Assembly: GCA_000708835.1 (NCBI GenBank)
Contig: DF237050.1
Coordinates: 139,296 to 203,295, forward strand
Direction: 5' to 3'
From: Klebsormidium nitens
Taxonomy: Eukaryota; Streptophyta; Klebsormidiophyceae; Klebsormidiales; Klebsormidiaceae
Length of the DNA: 64,000 nucleotides
The notes below the pieces were generated by a model. It was not told where the DNA came from and made no database searches. It saw only the letters and a program-made list of their open reading frames with translations. How positions within the stretch are numbered: the stretch's first letter is position 1; every line of letters begins with the position of its first letter. Positions 1 to 12,516 of the stretch are shown here, one piece after another. Both the position numbers and the translations under genes were made by a program.

Positions 1-113
1 AAAAGGCCACTTGATCGGCGGCCAAATCCGAGGATGCAATGCTGACGTGACTGGGCTGGGTAGTTCTATTAGCTCCAACCAGCGGCAGCCTTTCGCAAAC
101 GCGGCCCACTCAC

Positions 114-3100
114 CTCGGGGTTAACCCAGTCCTTGGTTACCGGCGAGATGCCTCCCCAGTCGTTGATCCCCGCGCCAATCAGCGCCTGCCATTCCAGGGC
201 CGCCGTGCTCTGCTCGGGCCCTGCGGGGGTCAGGTTCGGGGGGGCCTGGATGCTCATGGCCGGTCCGAAAGCCAGACGCGCCATCGCCACCGTCCAAAGC
301 AGCTCCTCAATCGACGGCTCGGGCGCGTCCGACATTGCCGTCCCTTCCTTTCGTCTGCGGGGTGAAAGCAAAGATGCTCTTCGATCAAAATTGCTTGGAT
401 ATGATACGTATAGCATAAACCTAAAGAGTCCCTGGCCGAAGCTCGGCAGAAGCTTCGAGTATGGTGAGCATGATTCACGGTCGGCTCCAAAGAAAGCAAA
501 CGTTTTCTTCTCTTCCTATCGCTTTGCAGGTTCGAAAAAAAATGATCAATCAATCAAGGGCAACAGCGTCAGCCGTCAGGCCTCCAAGTCCTGATTTTTT
601 GAAGAGGCCCGTTTCCAGGGACCCCTTTTCGGAAGCGTGGATTAGGAGTGGACATCCTAATCTGCAACCTTGAACATCGTGTCATCGTACGGATGGTCAA
701 ATGAAAGTAGGAAAGCCAGCTGCAAGAAGCAAGATCAAGTGGGATTAAGCAGTACAAGACAAAAGTTGAAAAGTCCCCAAAGCAACCGTCTACCACGTGG
801 AATGAGATGCATTAGCGCGCACCTGAAGTTTTGGATGATGAGCTCCTGCACGTGTCCGTACTTCTCGTGCAGCTGCCGGATCGCGAGCAGCGCCTCCAAC
901 CGCTCCTCGCGCGTCTCCCCGATGCCAATCAGCAGGCCCGTCGTGAACGGCACACGCTCCTCGCCTGCACCACGGGTTGACGTCACAGACGACTTCAGCT
1001 CCGGAACGAAGACGTCAGCGTCCTTCTACCCGTTTCGCCCGCCTCCCGCATGCCGCATCCACTTTCGAGGTAAATTGTCGAGGAAACAACTGAAATGCAA
1101 TTCGACTGCGCTTGCAACAAAGCCAGCTGAAGTTGAAAGGGGAAGAGCGAAACGAGCCTGCACGACCGTAAGCATATTCACTGTGTCGAGACGAGCGTGG
1201 ATCGCTCCCGACTGCGCACACATGCTTCAACGCAACATACGAGATCCCCACCTGCAGCGGCGATGGTGGCCAGCCTTGCAGCCGGCCGCTTATCGGGGCA
1301 GCCAAAGTGCGGCCCTCCCGGCTCAAAGAGCCGCTCTGAAAGCGATTCCAGCATCAGGCCTTGGCTGGCGGACACCTTCTTGAGGGCTGCCACGTGGCGC
1401 CTCCCCATGACGCCAGCATTGATATGAGGGAGAAGACCCGTCTCACGGAGGACCAGTGCGGCTGCAGCTTGGACGTAAGCTAGGGTGGAGTCGAAGCCGA
1501 GGCTGGCGAGCTGCAAGAAAGAAAGATCATTTTCTATTGTCTCGCGAACAACTTCGAACGCTGCCTTTCGTGAACCCAACCGAGGGGTTCGCAGCAGGAT
1601 TGAGTCTTGATTGACGACCGATGACTAGCAAAGGGCGAGATCGAGCAGAGTGCAAGTTTAGGGCGAAGTTGGAATCCAGCTGATGCATGAGAGGCTATGT
1701 GGACAGGTGCCTGAGTGTAACGCAGACCCATCTCGACGAACAGCCGCTCTTGCATCGGTTTTTTGGGGTTAAAAGCTGGTACCTCGTCTTTCGCCTCGGT
1801 GTAAAGCAGCTCCGGCTTGTCCCCCAGTGTGAACAGGGCCTCGGTGCACCCGGCCTCCTTTCCTGCCTGTGCAACCGCCAGTACCTCGTCCAGGGTCATG
1901 TACGCACGCTCGCCCGCCTGAACAGGGGGCCAAACGATTGATCCTCATACCAATATAAGCTCCGAAATCAGTGCGTGCGTGAATTTTTTCCCTACCGTTC
2001 TGACACTAAGGAGAACAAAGTCATAAGAATCGCTGCCTCTCACCTTTAAGCAACTTGTCCCAGTGGTTCAAAATCGTGACGATGAAGAACGATGTCGAGT
2101 AGAAAATGACAAAAGAAGCAGCGCACTTTGACCAGAAGTTTACCCCCGAGTGAAATAATCACGTGGACGACACCGCTTCTGTAGCCTGCAACTTCGACTC
2201 CCCTTCTTGCTGAGCTTGGGCAAAGCGTAGTCGTCAAAAAAGGGGGACAACAGTTGAGGGGAAAGAAACTACGCATGTGAATTGCCACAGGACGACTCCT
2301 TGCAAAAAGAGACTCATATCAGAGAAAGCACACCCAGAAGTGATCAGTGCCGCACCTTTGGGCCCATGGCAAACGTACAGTACCCGCAGGCATCACGGCA
2401 GAGCCTAGTCAGCGGGATGAACACCTTTGGAGAAAAGGTGACGACTTGCGAGTCTTCCCGTTGGTTCCTGACCCTGGCAGCGGCAGAAACCAAGTTCTGC
2501 AATGGCAACTGGGCCAGCCTTTGCAGATCCTGCAAGGTCAGAGGGTTTGAGTTCAGTTGTTCAGCGGGAAAAGAATGAAAGGAATCGCAAGGGGAAGGGC
2601 CTGCTGTGAGTTTGACGTTGCTTCTCCCCTTTATTTTTTACCTACAATCACAACTGGAAAAGATAATCGAGTATGAACTAATTACAGATTGCAATTGCGC
2701 ACGTCAAGCAATGCTTTCTTCATTTGTAACAAGCGTAAGCAGTGACTTCTGCCAGCAGTTCCCTCATACCGCATCATGGTTGCTCAACATGGGCTTTTCA
2801 GCTGGAGCTTATATTTGTAATCATTGGGAACTGCAATGGTCCAGGATCAATACCATCCTATGCAATGGCACGCTCTTCAAAATGTACGTGGTCGGGCTCC
2901 GCTCACTCCTCAAAGCAGAGTCCACTTTACCAGGGCGAACGTAATTAGGCTCGAATGAATCAAAGCTCGAAGTGAAAAACATGCCCTGTAAACTCGACTG
3001 GGGCGCAGGCCCAATTGAGAAACAGACTGGAATGATGAAGATGAAAGACAAATTGGAACGACTTCTGGCTTCCTTAGCAATCTGAGTAGCTTAGCCTCAT

Positions 3101-3953
3101 TGAAACGAAAGGCCAGACGTTGGATATGGAGCTCGCTCAGTCCAAGGGAGTCGAGAAGAAAGTAGCAAAAGCTGTAAGGAGGATAAACAAGAAGTCAGAG
3201 AGAAAGTTAGAATGGTATCCAGATGTTTGTTGTAACCTGGTTTAACCCAAGAACAAAGTTTTTGGCTATATTCAGATCTCGTTGAGCTTATCATCATTCC
3301 CTTCTGCAGACATGTGCGGAAGGAATGGTTTGTCACCAGAACATTAATTCACAGCATGTCTGCCCCTTTGGGACGGTTCAAAGTGCCACAGCTCGCACCT
3401 GTCACTGTTTGCACCCCCATGGAACATTAAACACCAGTCCTTTTTGGGCCAGGACACTTTCCATTCAAAGCCATTGTCAACGACGTATGCAGGCTCAGAA
3501 GCCTCAAAGGAGCGCCTCAGTAGTCGGAACCAAACAAGGGCCAGATCTTCACAGCAGCTTCAGAGGGGTCAACTAAAAAACGCCTCGCACCTCCCTGCTC
3601 GGAGATTGATAGCCCCCTTGTTCCAAAGCTCCATCATGAGTCCGACCACCCAGCGCCGATAGCTCCGCGGCTTGGGCCACTCCTCGCACTGGCCGATGGC
3701 AGGCTGGAAATTTGCTGAGTCGTCCAGACCAGGACAAGCTTTGCATGTCATGTGCCAGCTCCGCCCTCAGCTGTCTTCCCAGGAACAGAGAGGGTTGGGG
3801 GCCAAAGCTGCTGCAGCTAGGACGAAAAGGTCGCCTGGAAAGTTTAGCTAGGTTGGCATCAAATGTCGGCTTTGGGGGGCTAATGAGTGGGCGTGGTGCA
3901 ACAAGGCAACCAAACGATGGAGCGCATACACAGCTGCAGGCACCGATTGCCAT
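114..3953 (-). CDS. FO synthase, CofG (radical SAM) part; 3' end runs off the window
   Basis: CofG half of 7,8-didemethyl-8-hydroxy-5-deazariboflavin (FO) synthase, which makes the deazaflavin chromophore FO from tyrosine and a ribityl-uracil. Exons, high to low: 3953-3591 (tentative), 2529-2356, 1917-1783, 1510-1252, 964-823, 354-114; all phases agree (0,0,0,1,2,0). The 2529-2356 exon carries the radical-SAM motif CRDACGYC (C-x3-C-x2-C) after KVFIPLTRL. Later exons carry the family blocks [51 protein letters not shown] and [18 protein letters not shown]. Base 113 starts an intron, so the end of CofG and any fused CofH part lie left of the window. The tentative first exon (121 codons, ATG at 3953) is rich in Ser, Ala, Arg and Pro and poor in acids, like a plastid transit peptide. 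It splices in phase, but no homology anchors it. In green algae FO serves as a photolyase antenna; that role is known from other species, not seen here. Confidence 0.85.
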
Positions 3954-4859
3954 GGCTGACCGTCCGGTAGATGCCTCTGCCAATCAGATTACTCAATCGA
4001 GGTCCTTCTCTTACGAACTTAGCACACGGCGCCTCAGCAATCAACAGTGTGGCGGTTGCAGCCGCCCCGAAGGCAGGCTATCCGTCCGGCTTGTTCTGCC
4101 AGGTGCTTGCCTGATGGCAACAGCATCTGTGTCTTTCTAGCATTCGTTGACCTTTGAGAAGTTTCAAGGAAAAATTTGGATCATTCTACAATCTGGGGGG
4201 CCAAAGGTTTCAAGTTGCAACTTGCGCACTTCTTGCGTTCGGAAGAGCTCAATGATGTGTACATGGCTCTTCTCCAGCACCTATGCTGATTGAACCTGCG
4301 TCCTCATCCGCGAGCTTTTCGAGGCCGCCCCTGGCCCTGGCCCCTCTTCAACTTGTCGGCGTTGATGCAATGCTGCACCGCGTTCAAGTTTTGATTCCGA
4401 GTCTCAAAAGCGAGTGTGAAATGCTTTCCGGCCTTCCGTCCGATCCGAGGAGGTCCGCCGGACTGCTCCGTTCATAGTGCCAGATAACTTGGAAGCTCTA
4501 GAGACTAGAGCAAGCCAGCTGAAAATGGCTTGTCCTGAGCTACCTACTGTACATGTAGACGCAACTGAATGAGCTGAAGACGATCTGTTCGTATGCTACA
4601 GCTTGCATCGCATGAAGGGCGTCTTCTTCGGCGCTTTTTCCCTTGGCCTGAACGGTTCTTCTTGTTTGGTGGCAATGAAAGCAAGCATCCATTGCGGCGG
4701 CCCTCTTCAAGTTTTTGAATCTTGAGCAAGCCGATTTTGGATCCAGCCAGTTTGCGAGTGGCAAATCCTGGTTGCAGTCGGAACAGTTGAATATAGAGCT
4801 TCGAGTGGTGGGCTCATACTGTTTGTCACCGGAATCTCCTTGGAGGAGTTTTCGCCAAT
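3954..4859. other. Spacer between divergent FO synthase and PIH1 genes
   Basis: About 900 bases between the proposed start of the minus-strand FO synthase and the ATG of the plus-strand PIH1 gene. I see no coding exon in it. If the tentative FO first exon is right, this is a shared divergent promoter region. Confidence 0.4.
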
Positions 4860-7800
4860 ATGCCGGGGACAAAGAAAACGGACCCCCCAGCTGGGGGAGC
4901 TGAGGACATGGAGGGCATCATGGAGGCAGTGGCCCAGTATCGCCAAGCGAAGCTGCGGGGGCAGGTGGAGGCGGACCCCCAGATTGATGTGAGCTGGGAC
5001 CAGGTTTCGTGCTGAGTCCATCGCATGCTGTCAGGCAGATGCGCTTTGCTGACCACTTGTAGGAGGGTGGACTTGGTGGTTTAAAAAGGGAAGAGCAGCG
5101 GGGTGTATGCACTGATTTTTGCAGTGAATAGCTGTTATTTCCTCAATTGTTCCAAAAGCTCAAGATTAAGTTTCCAGGAGGGAAAGGTAACAAGTAATCC
5201 CAAATTTGAATGGTAGTTGGGCGGGGTACATCTGATCTGCTGGGATTATACCTGTAGGTTGCCAATCAGCCCAAAACCTCCGCTTTTGCCCCTGCATTGT
5301 AGGTCACTTATGGCAGCATGCTCATTACTGAGACGGCACGTTGAGAACTTTTCAGAAGTTTCTAGTGGCAAGTTGGAAAACTTCAATGGTGCCAAATTTC
5401 ATCATCAATGACGGACGTCTTCGATGCTTACTGAACAGAATATTTACAAGAGGTCCCATACTCTCTGCTTCGTTGACAAGGGAGCTTTGTGATGTCAGTC
5501 TCGTATTGATCAACAACGTCATTCTGGACAAACACTTCACTTCTCACCTGCAGGCAATCTGGGAGCTGATGCAGAAGGCCCAGGCAGAGGGCGTTCTGGG
5601 ACAGGACTTCAAGCTGCCGAGCAGCGCCAGGGAGCCTGCCCCTCAGGCGGAGGCAGAAGAGATTACGCCGGAGCCAGGATTTGTGGTCAAGACTGCAGAC
5701 GAGGAGAGGGGCGCCAAGGTCTTCATCAACGTCTGTGGCTCAGACAAGGTGAGGTTGCAATCTCTGGGGCAGTGCTTAGATCAAGCTTCAAGGCAGTCAT
5801 CAGAAGACACCTCTGAAAATTGTTCCTTTGAGATGCAGAATCAAAGTTAAGACTTCGTCGGAACACAAAACAAGCACCTCATGTGACACCGGTGTATCAG
5901 GTGCTTTTCAACTTAGAACTTCGCGTCTGTCAAAGTGTGAAAGCATCGATCAGTTCCTTGCAACATGAGAGGGCCGCCTTCTTTCACACGCTTCTTACAT
6001 CCGTCGAAATCGGCTACCATGCTTGTTTCATCTCAGACCATGGCCTTCCGGGTTGCAGGTAGCCGCGCCTGGTGATTGGAAAAATGGTGTCCCCAAGGAA
6101 GTCGAAGAAGCGATGGGGGAGCTTGATGGGGATCCAAACATGCCAACGTCCACGAGCATTGACGAGACGCTGCGCTTCCCACTCAGCCTCTCCGATCCAT
6201 TCACATCAACCGACAAGGGTGAGCCTTCATTCACACACGATTTCAACTTCATCCTTTCCACCGAATCATCCCTCTCCAAGAGAGCATTTGGCCCAGATTT
6301 TGGGTTGCCATGGCAAACAAGGACCACATGCCGACTGTAAGGTCTCTTCACCGATCAACAGCCGGAGTCTTAGTATCAGGGCATGTCTTATGACGCCCAC
6401 TTGTCGCGTTGTAACGTGTCATTTTTAATGACCGTTTCACTCCTTTCTCGTCGGGCCAATATCAGAAAATCAGTATGCCTCCGTGTAGCGTTTCGTGGCG
6501 TCTAAGTGTGACTTGAAATATAGACGTGCTCAAGGCGTAAGATCGGGAAACTTCCGGTGAACCAGTTTGAGGGGGCTTGTAAATTATGCATTTTACTATA
6601 TTGCCTGGCCGAACCTAGTCATTATTTAGACTCTCAATCGGCAACACGAGAATTCCCATTTGGAAAGGGTCCCACTGACGGGTTCTGCTTAATCTAGCCC
6701 TTGCTTGTAGCACAATCTCGTCAGCATGTTGAGCTGTTCTGCCGACTCATTTTCGAGCATGCAATGCATAGTCGCCCAAAGGAGACTCTCACCTTGCTCT
6801 CAAAGTTTTTTGAGCCTACTCCAAACATCAGTGCTCGGCGCTTCCGCAGGCGGCGCTGAGTGCACCGTATACGACATCGTTCTCAACTCCGAGGTGGTGA
6901 AGAACGCCAAGTTGCCGGGCCCTCTTGCGCGCCGCTTGAAAACGTTTCTGGTGGAGCTGTGCATGGGCTGGGTGGCGCACAAGCACGGCGTGCGGCTGGA
7001 CCCCAAGTACAAGCTGCCCCGCTCTAGTTACAAGGGCGACGGGCGGGCCAAGCACCGGATACGCGCTGAGACCAAGCCGCTTATCCAGGAAGTGGCGGGT
7101 AAGGCGGGGAGTCTTCCGTTATATTTTAGAATCGTAAGGCAGTGAACCATGAAGGGCTCATTTGCTCTATGTGGGAGCTCGTAAAGGAACGGGTACCTTG
7201 AGGACGGGCGGCATCTCTCCTTACAGTTGCGCCGCCTAGGATGAGTAATGCTCAGAGAGGAAAAGCACCTGTCTCCATTTTGACTGACGTGGACTTTGCA
7301 GGCGTCTCTCTGTTTGCCTTTGACTTGAGACTCTGATCGTGTCTCCTGACGAGCGTGCCGATTTTCTGTGCGCAGGCTCCGACGACGATCGGCCTAGCTT
7401 TGGTTTGGGGTTCGACCAGAAGGCGCGGGCCAAACCCGTAGCACCCCGCACAGACGCAGCCTCCGAACCCTCGAGACCCGGCTCAACGGCTCAGGCGGAA
7501 GCATCGCTACCAACTCCAGACTTCTCTGTCGAGTATGAAGGCCGACCCGTCGAAGCGACAACAGTGACGGTCAACTTGCCCGCTATTGTGAGTGGGCCTG
7601 GGGACGGGCTCTACTTTTTCGCTAAGTTCTTGAATTGGTCATCGATTTCAAAATCGGTCATTGCTCGCACATCGACCTCAGAATGGGGACCGACTCGACA
7701 TCTTATTCCAGCCTGATGGCTTCCTTCAAGTAGCTCTCGATTACCAAGATTACTTGGCTGTGCGCTCTTGTTAAACAATGGTACCCATGGGATGGCGACT

Positions 7801-9028
7801 CTACAAAACTTCTTCGAGAGTACTTGGAACCGCCACATTTTGCGCGGTTTCGAACAACCGCTTCTTACCTCTTACGCTTTCAATCGTTCATGAAAAGTTT
7901 TCTCTGGATTCTCATCTTTCTGGCTGAACGTGTGCAGAGTACAGCAGATGGCTTGAGGGTGGAGCTTGCCGCTGGCGAGCTTCGAGTACATGTGCCGTCC
8001 ATATACGCTCCTGCCACAGTAAGTTCAACGACAGCTGAGCAGAAGTTGGAAAGAGGATGTCACCACTTTAGCTCCTCAGTGGACGACGTGGTAAGAGTTC
8101 ATAAATTGTGGCACAATTTGTGGCAGAACGGCAGACGATCTCGAGGGCACGCCAAGTTTTGCCCGTGACTCTTCGGCTTGTTTTCTGCAATGTTCTCCGG
8201 CACTTTGACAGGCCAAAAGCAGTCCTTCATCGGGAACTTACTACGCACGATGATGGATTTGGTTATCTGCGTTGGGGTGACAATTCCAATATACCAGCAC
8301 CGAGTGTCGCTTGTACCTCGTGAAATGAAACCTGGCTATGTCGATTCAGAGGAGTTAGGATGAATCCGGTTTAAGTTGTGTTCAATTGCGTTTGCTGAAG
8401 ATTTCTTACTTCTTTGCAGATCCCCCTCCACTTTCCGACGGATCCAAAGCGCGTCGAGGTCACCTTTGACGAATCCAAGCGGCAACTGCGGATACGGCTG
8501 CCTTTTGGGCCGTACCGAGACTTGTTCAAGGTAAGACCGCCATGCTCGTCCCCTCAGAGACGGCTGAATTCTGGATTCGTGTCGTGATTTGTGGTGCCTC
8601 ATCTCGTCGATGCTGCGAATGCTCCTTATCTTCGCAAGGACGAGATTTCGTCTGGGTACGGTCGACATTATACTGCGATTTAGACGTGTCCGCATATTGT
8701 AGTCGACAGAACTTGGTCCGTCTACAAGTTCCACAGCACTTTACCGTGCTGCTACAAGACAGAAACGCATGCTTTACAAAGTCACCCCTTAGGACTGGGC
8801 CGATCCAGCTGCTGGTTTGTTTGAATGTTTGGCAGCGCTGAGCAACCTTTTTGCACGATAAGGCCACATTCAGCAAGAGGCCGTTGTGTTCGCACAGGAT
8901 TATGTATGCTGCTGATTACTAATTCTCTTGCCTCTCGTCATCTGCAGGAGCTCAAAAGGGCGGCGCCTCATTCCTTAGCCTCCTTGGATTTCCGGACCAA
9001 GAAGTCCGTGTTAGATATCGACATTTAA
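4860..9028 (+). CDS. PIH1-domain protein (R2TP / dynein-assembly co-chaperone family)
   Basis: Exons 4860-5003, 5554-5748, 6059-6218, 6850-7098, 7376-7587, 7938-8018, 8420-8530 and 8948-9028 join in phase to 410 aa. The N-terminus is short and charged. The PIH1 domain starts at KVFINVCGSD and continues through TVYDIVLNSEVV, ELCMGWVAHKHGVRLD, YKLPRSSYKG and RIRAE, all typical of PIH1D1/Nop17-type proteins. A Ser/Pro/Ala-rich linker follows. The last three exons read as a CS-like beta-strand domain (LRVELAAGELRVHVPS, KRVEVTFDESKRQLRIRLPFG). The protein ends at LDIDI. Family members bridge HSP90 and RuvBL ATPases for snoRNP, PIKK or axonemal dynein assembly. Which branch this one belongs to cannot be decided by eye. 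The ATG at 4860 is the first in frame, followed by a basic, proline-rich stretch. Confidence 0.85.
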
Positions 9029-10120
9029 TATCACCGCCTAAACATACGCAATTCAGGCCAGCTCATTGTGCCAACGTCATCGGAAATTATACGTACGGTC
9101 TTTGAAGTTCAGGTGAAGGCTCCTGGTGAATTGAATTCATGGACTGGTGTGTGTTTGCATGCAAGTCGTACTCTTCTCCCAGCAATCGATCGAAGCATGT
9201 GGCAGTCGGAACCATCACCGCAATAATAATATATGGCAATGGATGATTTTCGAGGTTATATGCATATAACTTGGTATCTGCTGCATATGCGCTTTCCGGT
9301 CACCGCAGCTGGGATGACCCTCGAATTGACCATGGCAATGTTACATGATAGGTACATGCGCGCCTGTGCGGAGCGCTTTGTCATGAGTTAACAAGCTCGC
9401 AGTGACTCCAGCCTATAGAGTGAACACTGGTAATACGACATGGGCTGAGCGCATATACGCAGTTGAACTGCTATGCTTGACCAACCGCAGAACATGATTG
9501 CAATTAATCAATCTGCATGCATGCAGGCCGGGCCCATGCTTTGCATGAAAATTGTGCATATTCTGATCGATACCTAGATAATTCGCTGCAGTGGCGCAGC
9601 GTGGCTAGCTGTCGAAACCTTCTAGCTAGAATATGCATCATACTGTAGCTATACGAGCCTCACATGGCATGGATGTATGTCACCAATTGCGCAACTCAAT
9701 TGTTGATCGGGCCGCGGGCTAGCACCGCAAATACAGAACATCTTAAGTGTTGGAGTTGGCCCAGGGATTAAGTTACACGGAAGCCAGCCAGACAATACTT
9801 GTACCCATGCAAAGACATGTAGGTAGCTTTACATCGATCAACCCGCCAAATCAACCATTGAAGTGTTTGACTACGACTTGATTAAGCGACTTGCATTGCA
9901 ACTTTCTCGGAAAGTGCTCGTGGCAATGGGCCAATTGTCGAAACACCAAAAGAACCTTCAACCCACACCTTCCATACCAGTTTAAAAATATAAGGCTGCT
10001 ATGCGATGCACTTAGGAGCTAGGCTAATCTTGTGACCACTTTCAATCTAACTTTGACCTTCTGATAGGATTTGATAAAAGCAATTCGCGCGCGCATTGGA
10101 ACGTTAAGATACAGATCTCA
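9029..10120. other. Non-coding gap between convergent genes
   Basis: About 1.1 kb, AT-richer than its surroundings, holding the 3' flanks of the PIH1 gene and the phosphatase gene. No exon-like stretch is seen. It contains a perfect 16-bp palindrome at 9255-9270 (GTTATATGCATATAAC) and many TGCATG-type words. Confidence 0.5.
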
Positions 10121-12017
10121 TCAGGAGATATCACGATCAGCCTGTTGAATGGCTGGAGTCGGCTCAAGCCGCTTCTCAGACGCCCTTTCAGACGCCCTTT
10201 CCGCTAAGAGCATTCCCTCATACCGTCTCAGTTGTTCGATGAACCCGGGATTGGGACTCATGATGGGCCGTTTCTCTCGAAGTCTTGCCAGTGCTTCGTC
10301 CATAGAAATGGAGTGCTGCTTCATGAGGACAGCTGTGGCAACACTGATACTGCGGACAGAAGCACTTTAGAGTCAAACTTCTGCATTTGGAACCTTCCTG
10401 ACGAAGTTTTGTTAGGTCTGGAAACAAGCAGCTTTCTCAAGGCCAGATGAAATCCATTCTCCACATCGATGATCCGCCAGAACATTGGCAAAACACATGC
10501 CGTCATCATTGTTGATGTCAGCTTTTCAAGATAAACATCCATCTCCAAATGCGAGTTTACAGCAGACGTCAGGATGAAGGAGGAATCCACCTTCTGCAGA
10601 GGCGAATATGGATCCGGTTGAGTCTTGACTAAGATTGGGCATACACCGTTGCTTGTTTGATCACACGTTGATCAGCAACGGTCCTAAACGGAAGTTTGGC
10701 CAATCAGTGTTTTCTGATCATAGCAAACAACAGAGTTTGGCAATGCAGATTCATTGAACGAAAAAGTATTGAATTCGGCTCGTCTTGAGTGGGATGCAAA
10801 CAGAAAGAACCCGCTCAGAGAGGAAACTGGATTGACTGGTTGAGTGCAAGGGACAGCTTACCTCCTGGATCTACCAGCAAAACAGTGGACTAACACCCTG
10901 CCCCCCTCTTCTCGGGCTTTGGTTACAAACTCTATGGCTGGGTCCAGGTGAACCAGGAGGCTCGCTTGGGTGGTGTCCATGACTGCACAAAGAGAGTGTT
11001 CTTTCCCCCCATCAGGAAAAAGAGCGCAAGCAATGTTGTCAAATTGCTGCTCCAAAAGACCTTTTTATTTAGCCCTTCTTTCGGCTTCTCAAAACACTCT
11101 GGGCACCATACCTTCAAACCTGACAGCTGATACAAAGACGGAAACTTGATGGTGATGGAAGTTATGTTTTAAAGCGGAAGGGGTTTGCCTTACTTCGAAT
11201 TTGGTGGTGCGTGTACTCCGTTGGGAAAGGGCTCTCCCACTGGGCCATCACGCAGACGATGTGGGTAATCCCCAGCCTATCCAGCGCCTCCTTGTTGCAA
11301 GCTGCTCCCACGGACCCAACATAGAGGCCCTGTACAAAGCAAAACTTAAAGGGTGACCTGGATTGATATAGCAGGGAAGGCATGGAGAGGGAGCCACTCT
11401 TTATCTATAGATACTGCCTGTTTCGACCTCACTGCAGATTTCTTGAGATCTTTATTGTCTTGGGTCAGAACGTGAGTCTTTCTTTCAGGTTGACGCAACG
11501 CAGTGACACTTCAAGTAGTCTAGTGCTCAGAAAGCTGTTAACTAGGATAGACACCTGCACCTGCCCTGACTTGGGAAGGAACGTCGTCAGTTGCGCAGAC
11601 GGTGTAAGTGATTTCATGCAGGCGGTGGCACACGCTTGGTCTACATTTCAAGGGATCAGAAGACAGTCACAAGTCACGATCAGGCAGAATACAATTCTGT
11701 CAGGCATATAGCTGATTCTGCAACTTCAATCTTGTACAATTTCAACTCATATAGCTGATGGTTTCATACCGTACAATCCTGAATGTACCTAACGCTGTAC
11801 ATTATTTAAGTCCGATTGTTTGCCCGTTCACCTCTTCGATCAAAATTGGCTCGCTGTCCAGCTTCATGGCCGCTACAGTGGCGACAGCCGAGCTCAGCTT
11901 CTCGGCGCGCTGCTCATCTTTGCTGTCATTTTGACGGGCAGGCTGGGGTGCCAGAGTTGGCAGAGAGTCTGCGCTGAAGGCGGTGTCCGTTCTCTCCACA
12001 TAAGTAGACAGTACCAT
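10121..12017 (-). CDS. Dual-specificity protein phosphatase, plant DsPTP1-like
   Basis: Four exons, 12017-11832, 11329-11194, 10982-10862 and 10349-10121, join in phase to 223 aa. After a 55-residue Ala/Ser-rich leader the DSP fold starts at EEGLYVGSVGAACNKEALD, followed by LGITHIVCV. The P-loop VHCFAGRSRS is split by the third intron; it gives Cys141 and Arg147 of the HCxxGxxR active site, with DTTQ as the counterpart of the general-acid loop. VLMKQHSISMDEALARLREKRP and SPNPGFIEQLRRYE complete the domain and match the helical end of Arabidopsis DsPTP1-type enzymes. The tail carries a short repeat (ERASERASEKR). Expected activity is dephosphorylation of Ser/Thr/Tyr on a MAP kinase-like substrate. 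The ATG at 12017 opens 500 bases away from the divergent 2OG oxygenase gene. Confidence 0.88.
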
Positions 12018-12516
12018 CTTCTGACATCAGCAGCAGTTGGAGGTGCTACGCTACCAAAGTACCTAGCTGTTCTCTGAGCTTCCCTTGCGCAATGCCAATG
12101 CTGCCTGTCGCCCTGCAAGTTGGACACCAGAAATGCCATTCCTAGCGTCCCCTCGGGCTCTGGCATTTAAATTAGGTTTAAGATGTGGGCCCAAGGTCAG
12201 ACTGGGTCAGACCAGTCTTTTGATGAAAACGCCAGAGTGTCACCAGCCTCGATGAGCTTGCAGGGGCAGCACAACGCCGTTCGATGCCTGAAGCCGTCTC
12301 CTTGAACGGCTCACCTTTTGGCAGTCTATTGGCTTGACGGTGTTCATATCGAGATCATTTCTAACACTGCCCCGAGGTTCAGCAAACTGAGGATAACCTA
12401 GTCCGACCCTAATAATAGTCGTCTACCCCCAATGGCAATGGGCCCAAATGTGAAATTTGCAATTTGCAAGAACTTGAAGTTGAAGGGGCGCAGCTCGTCT
12501 AAGGCAGCTCACATCC
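12018..12516. promoter_or_regulatory. Putative shared divergent promoter (phosphatase / 2OG oxygenase)
   Basis: 499 bases separate two back-to-back ATGs. No coding signal is seen inside. Calling it a bidirectional promoter rests only on gene layout; no element was recognised. Confidence 0.4.
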
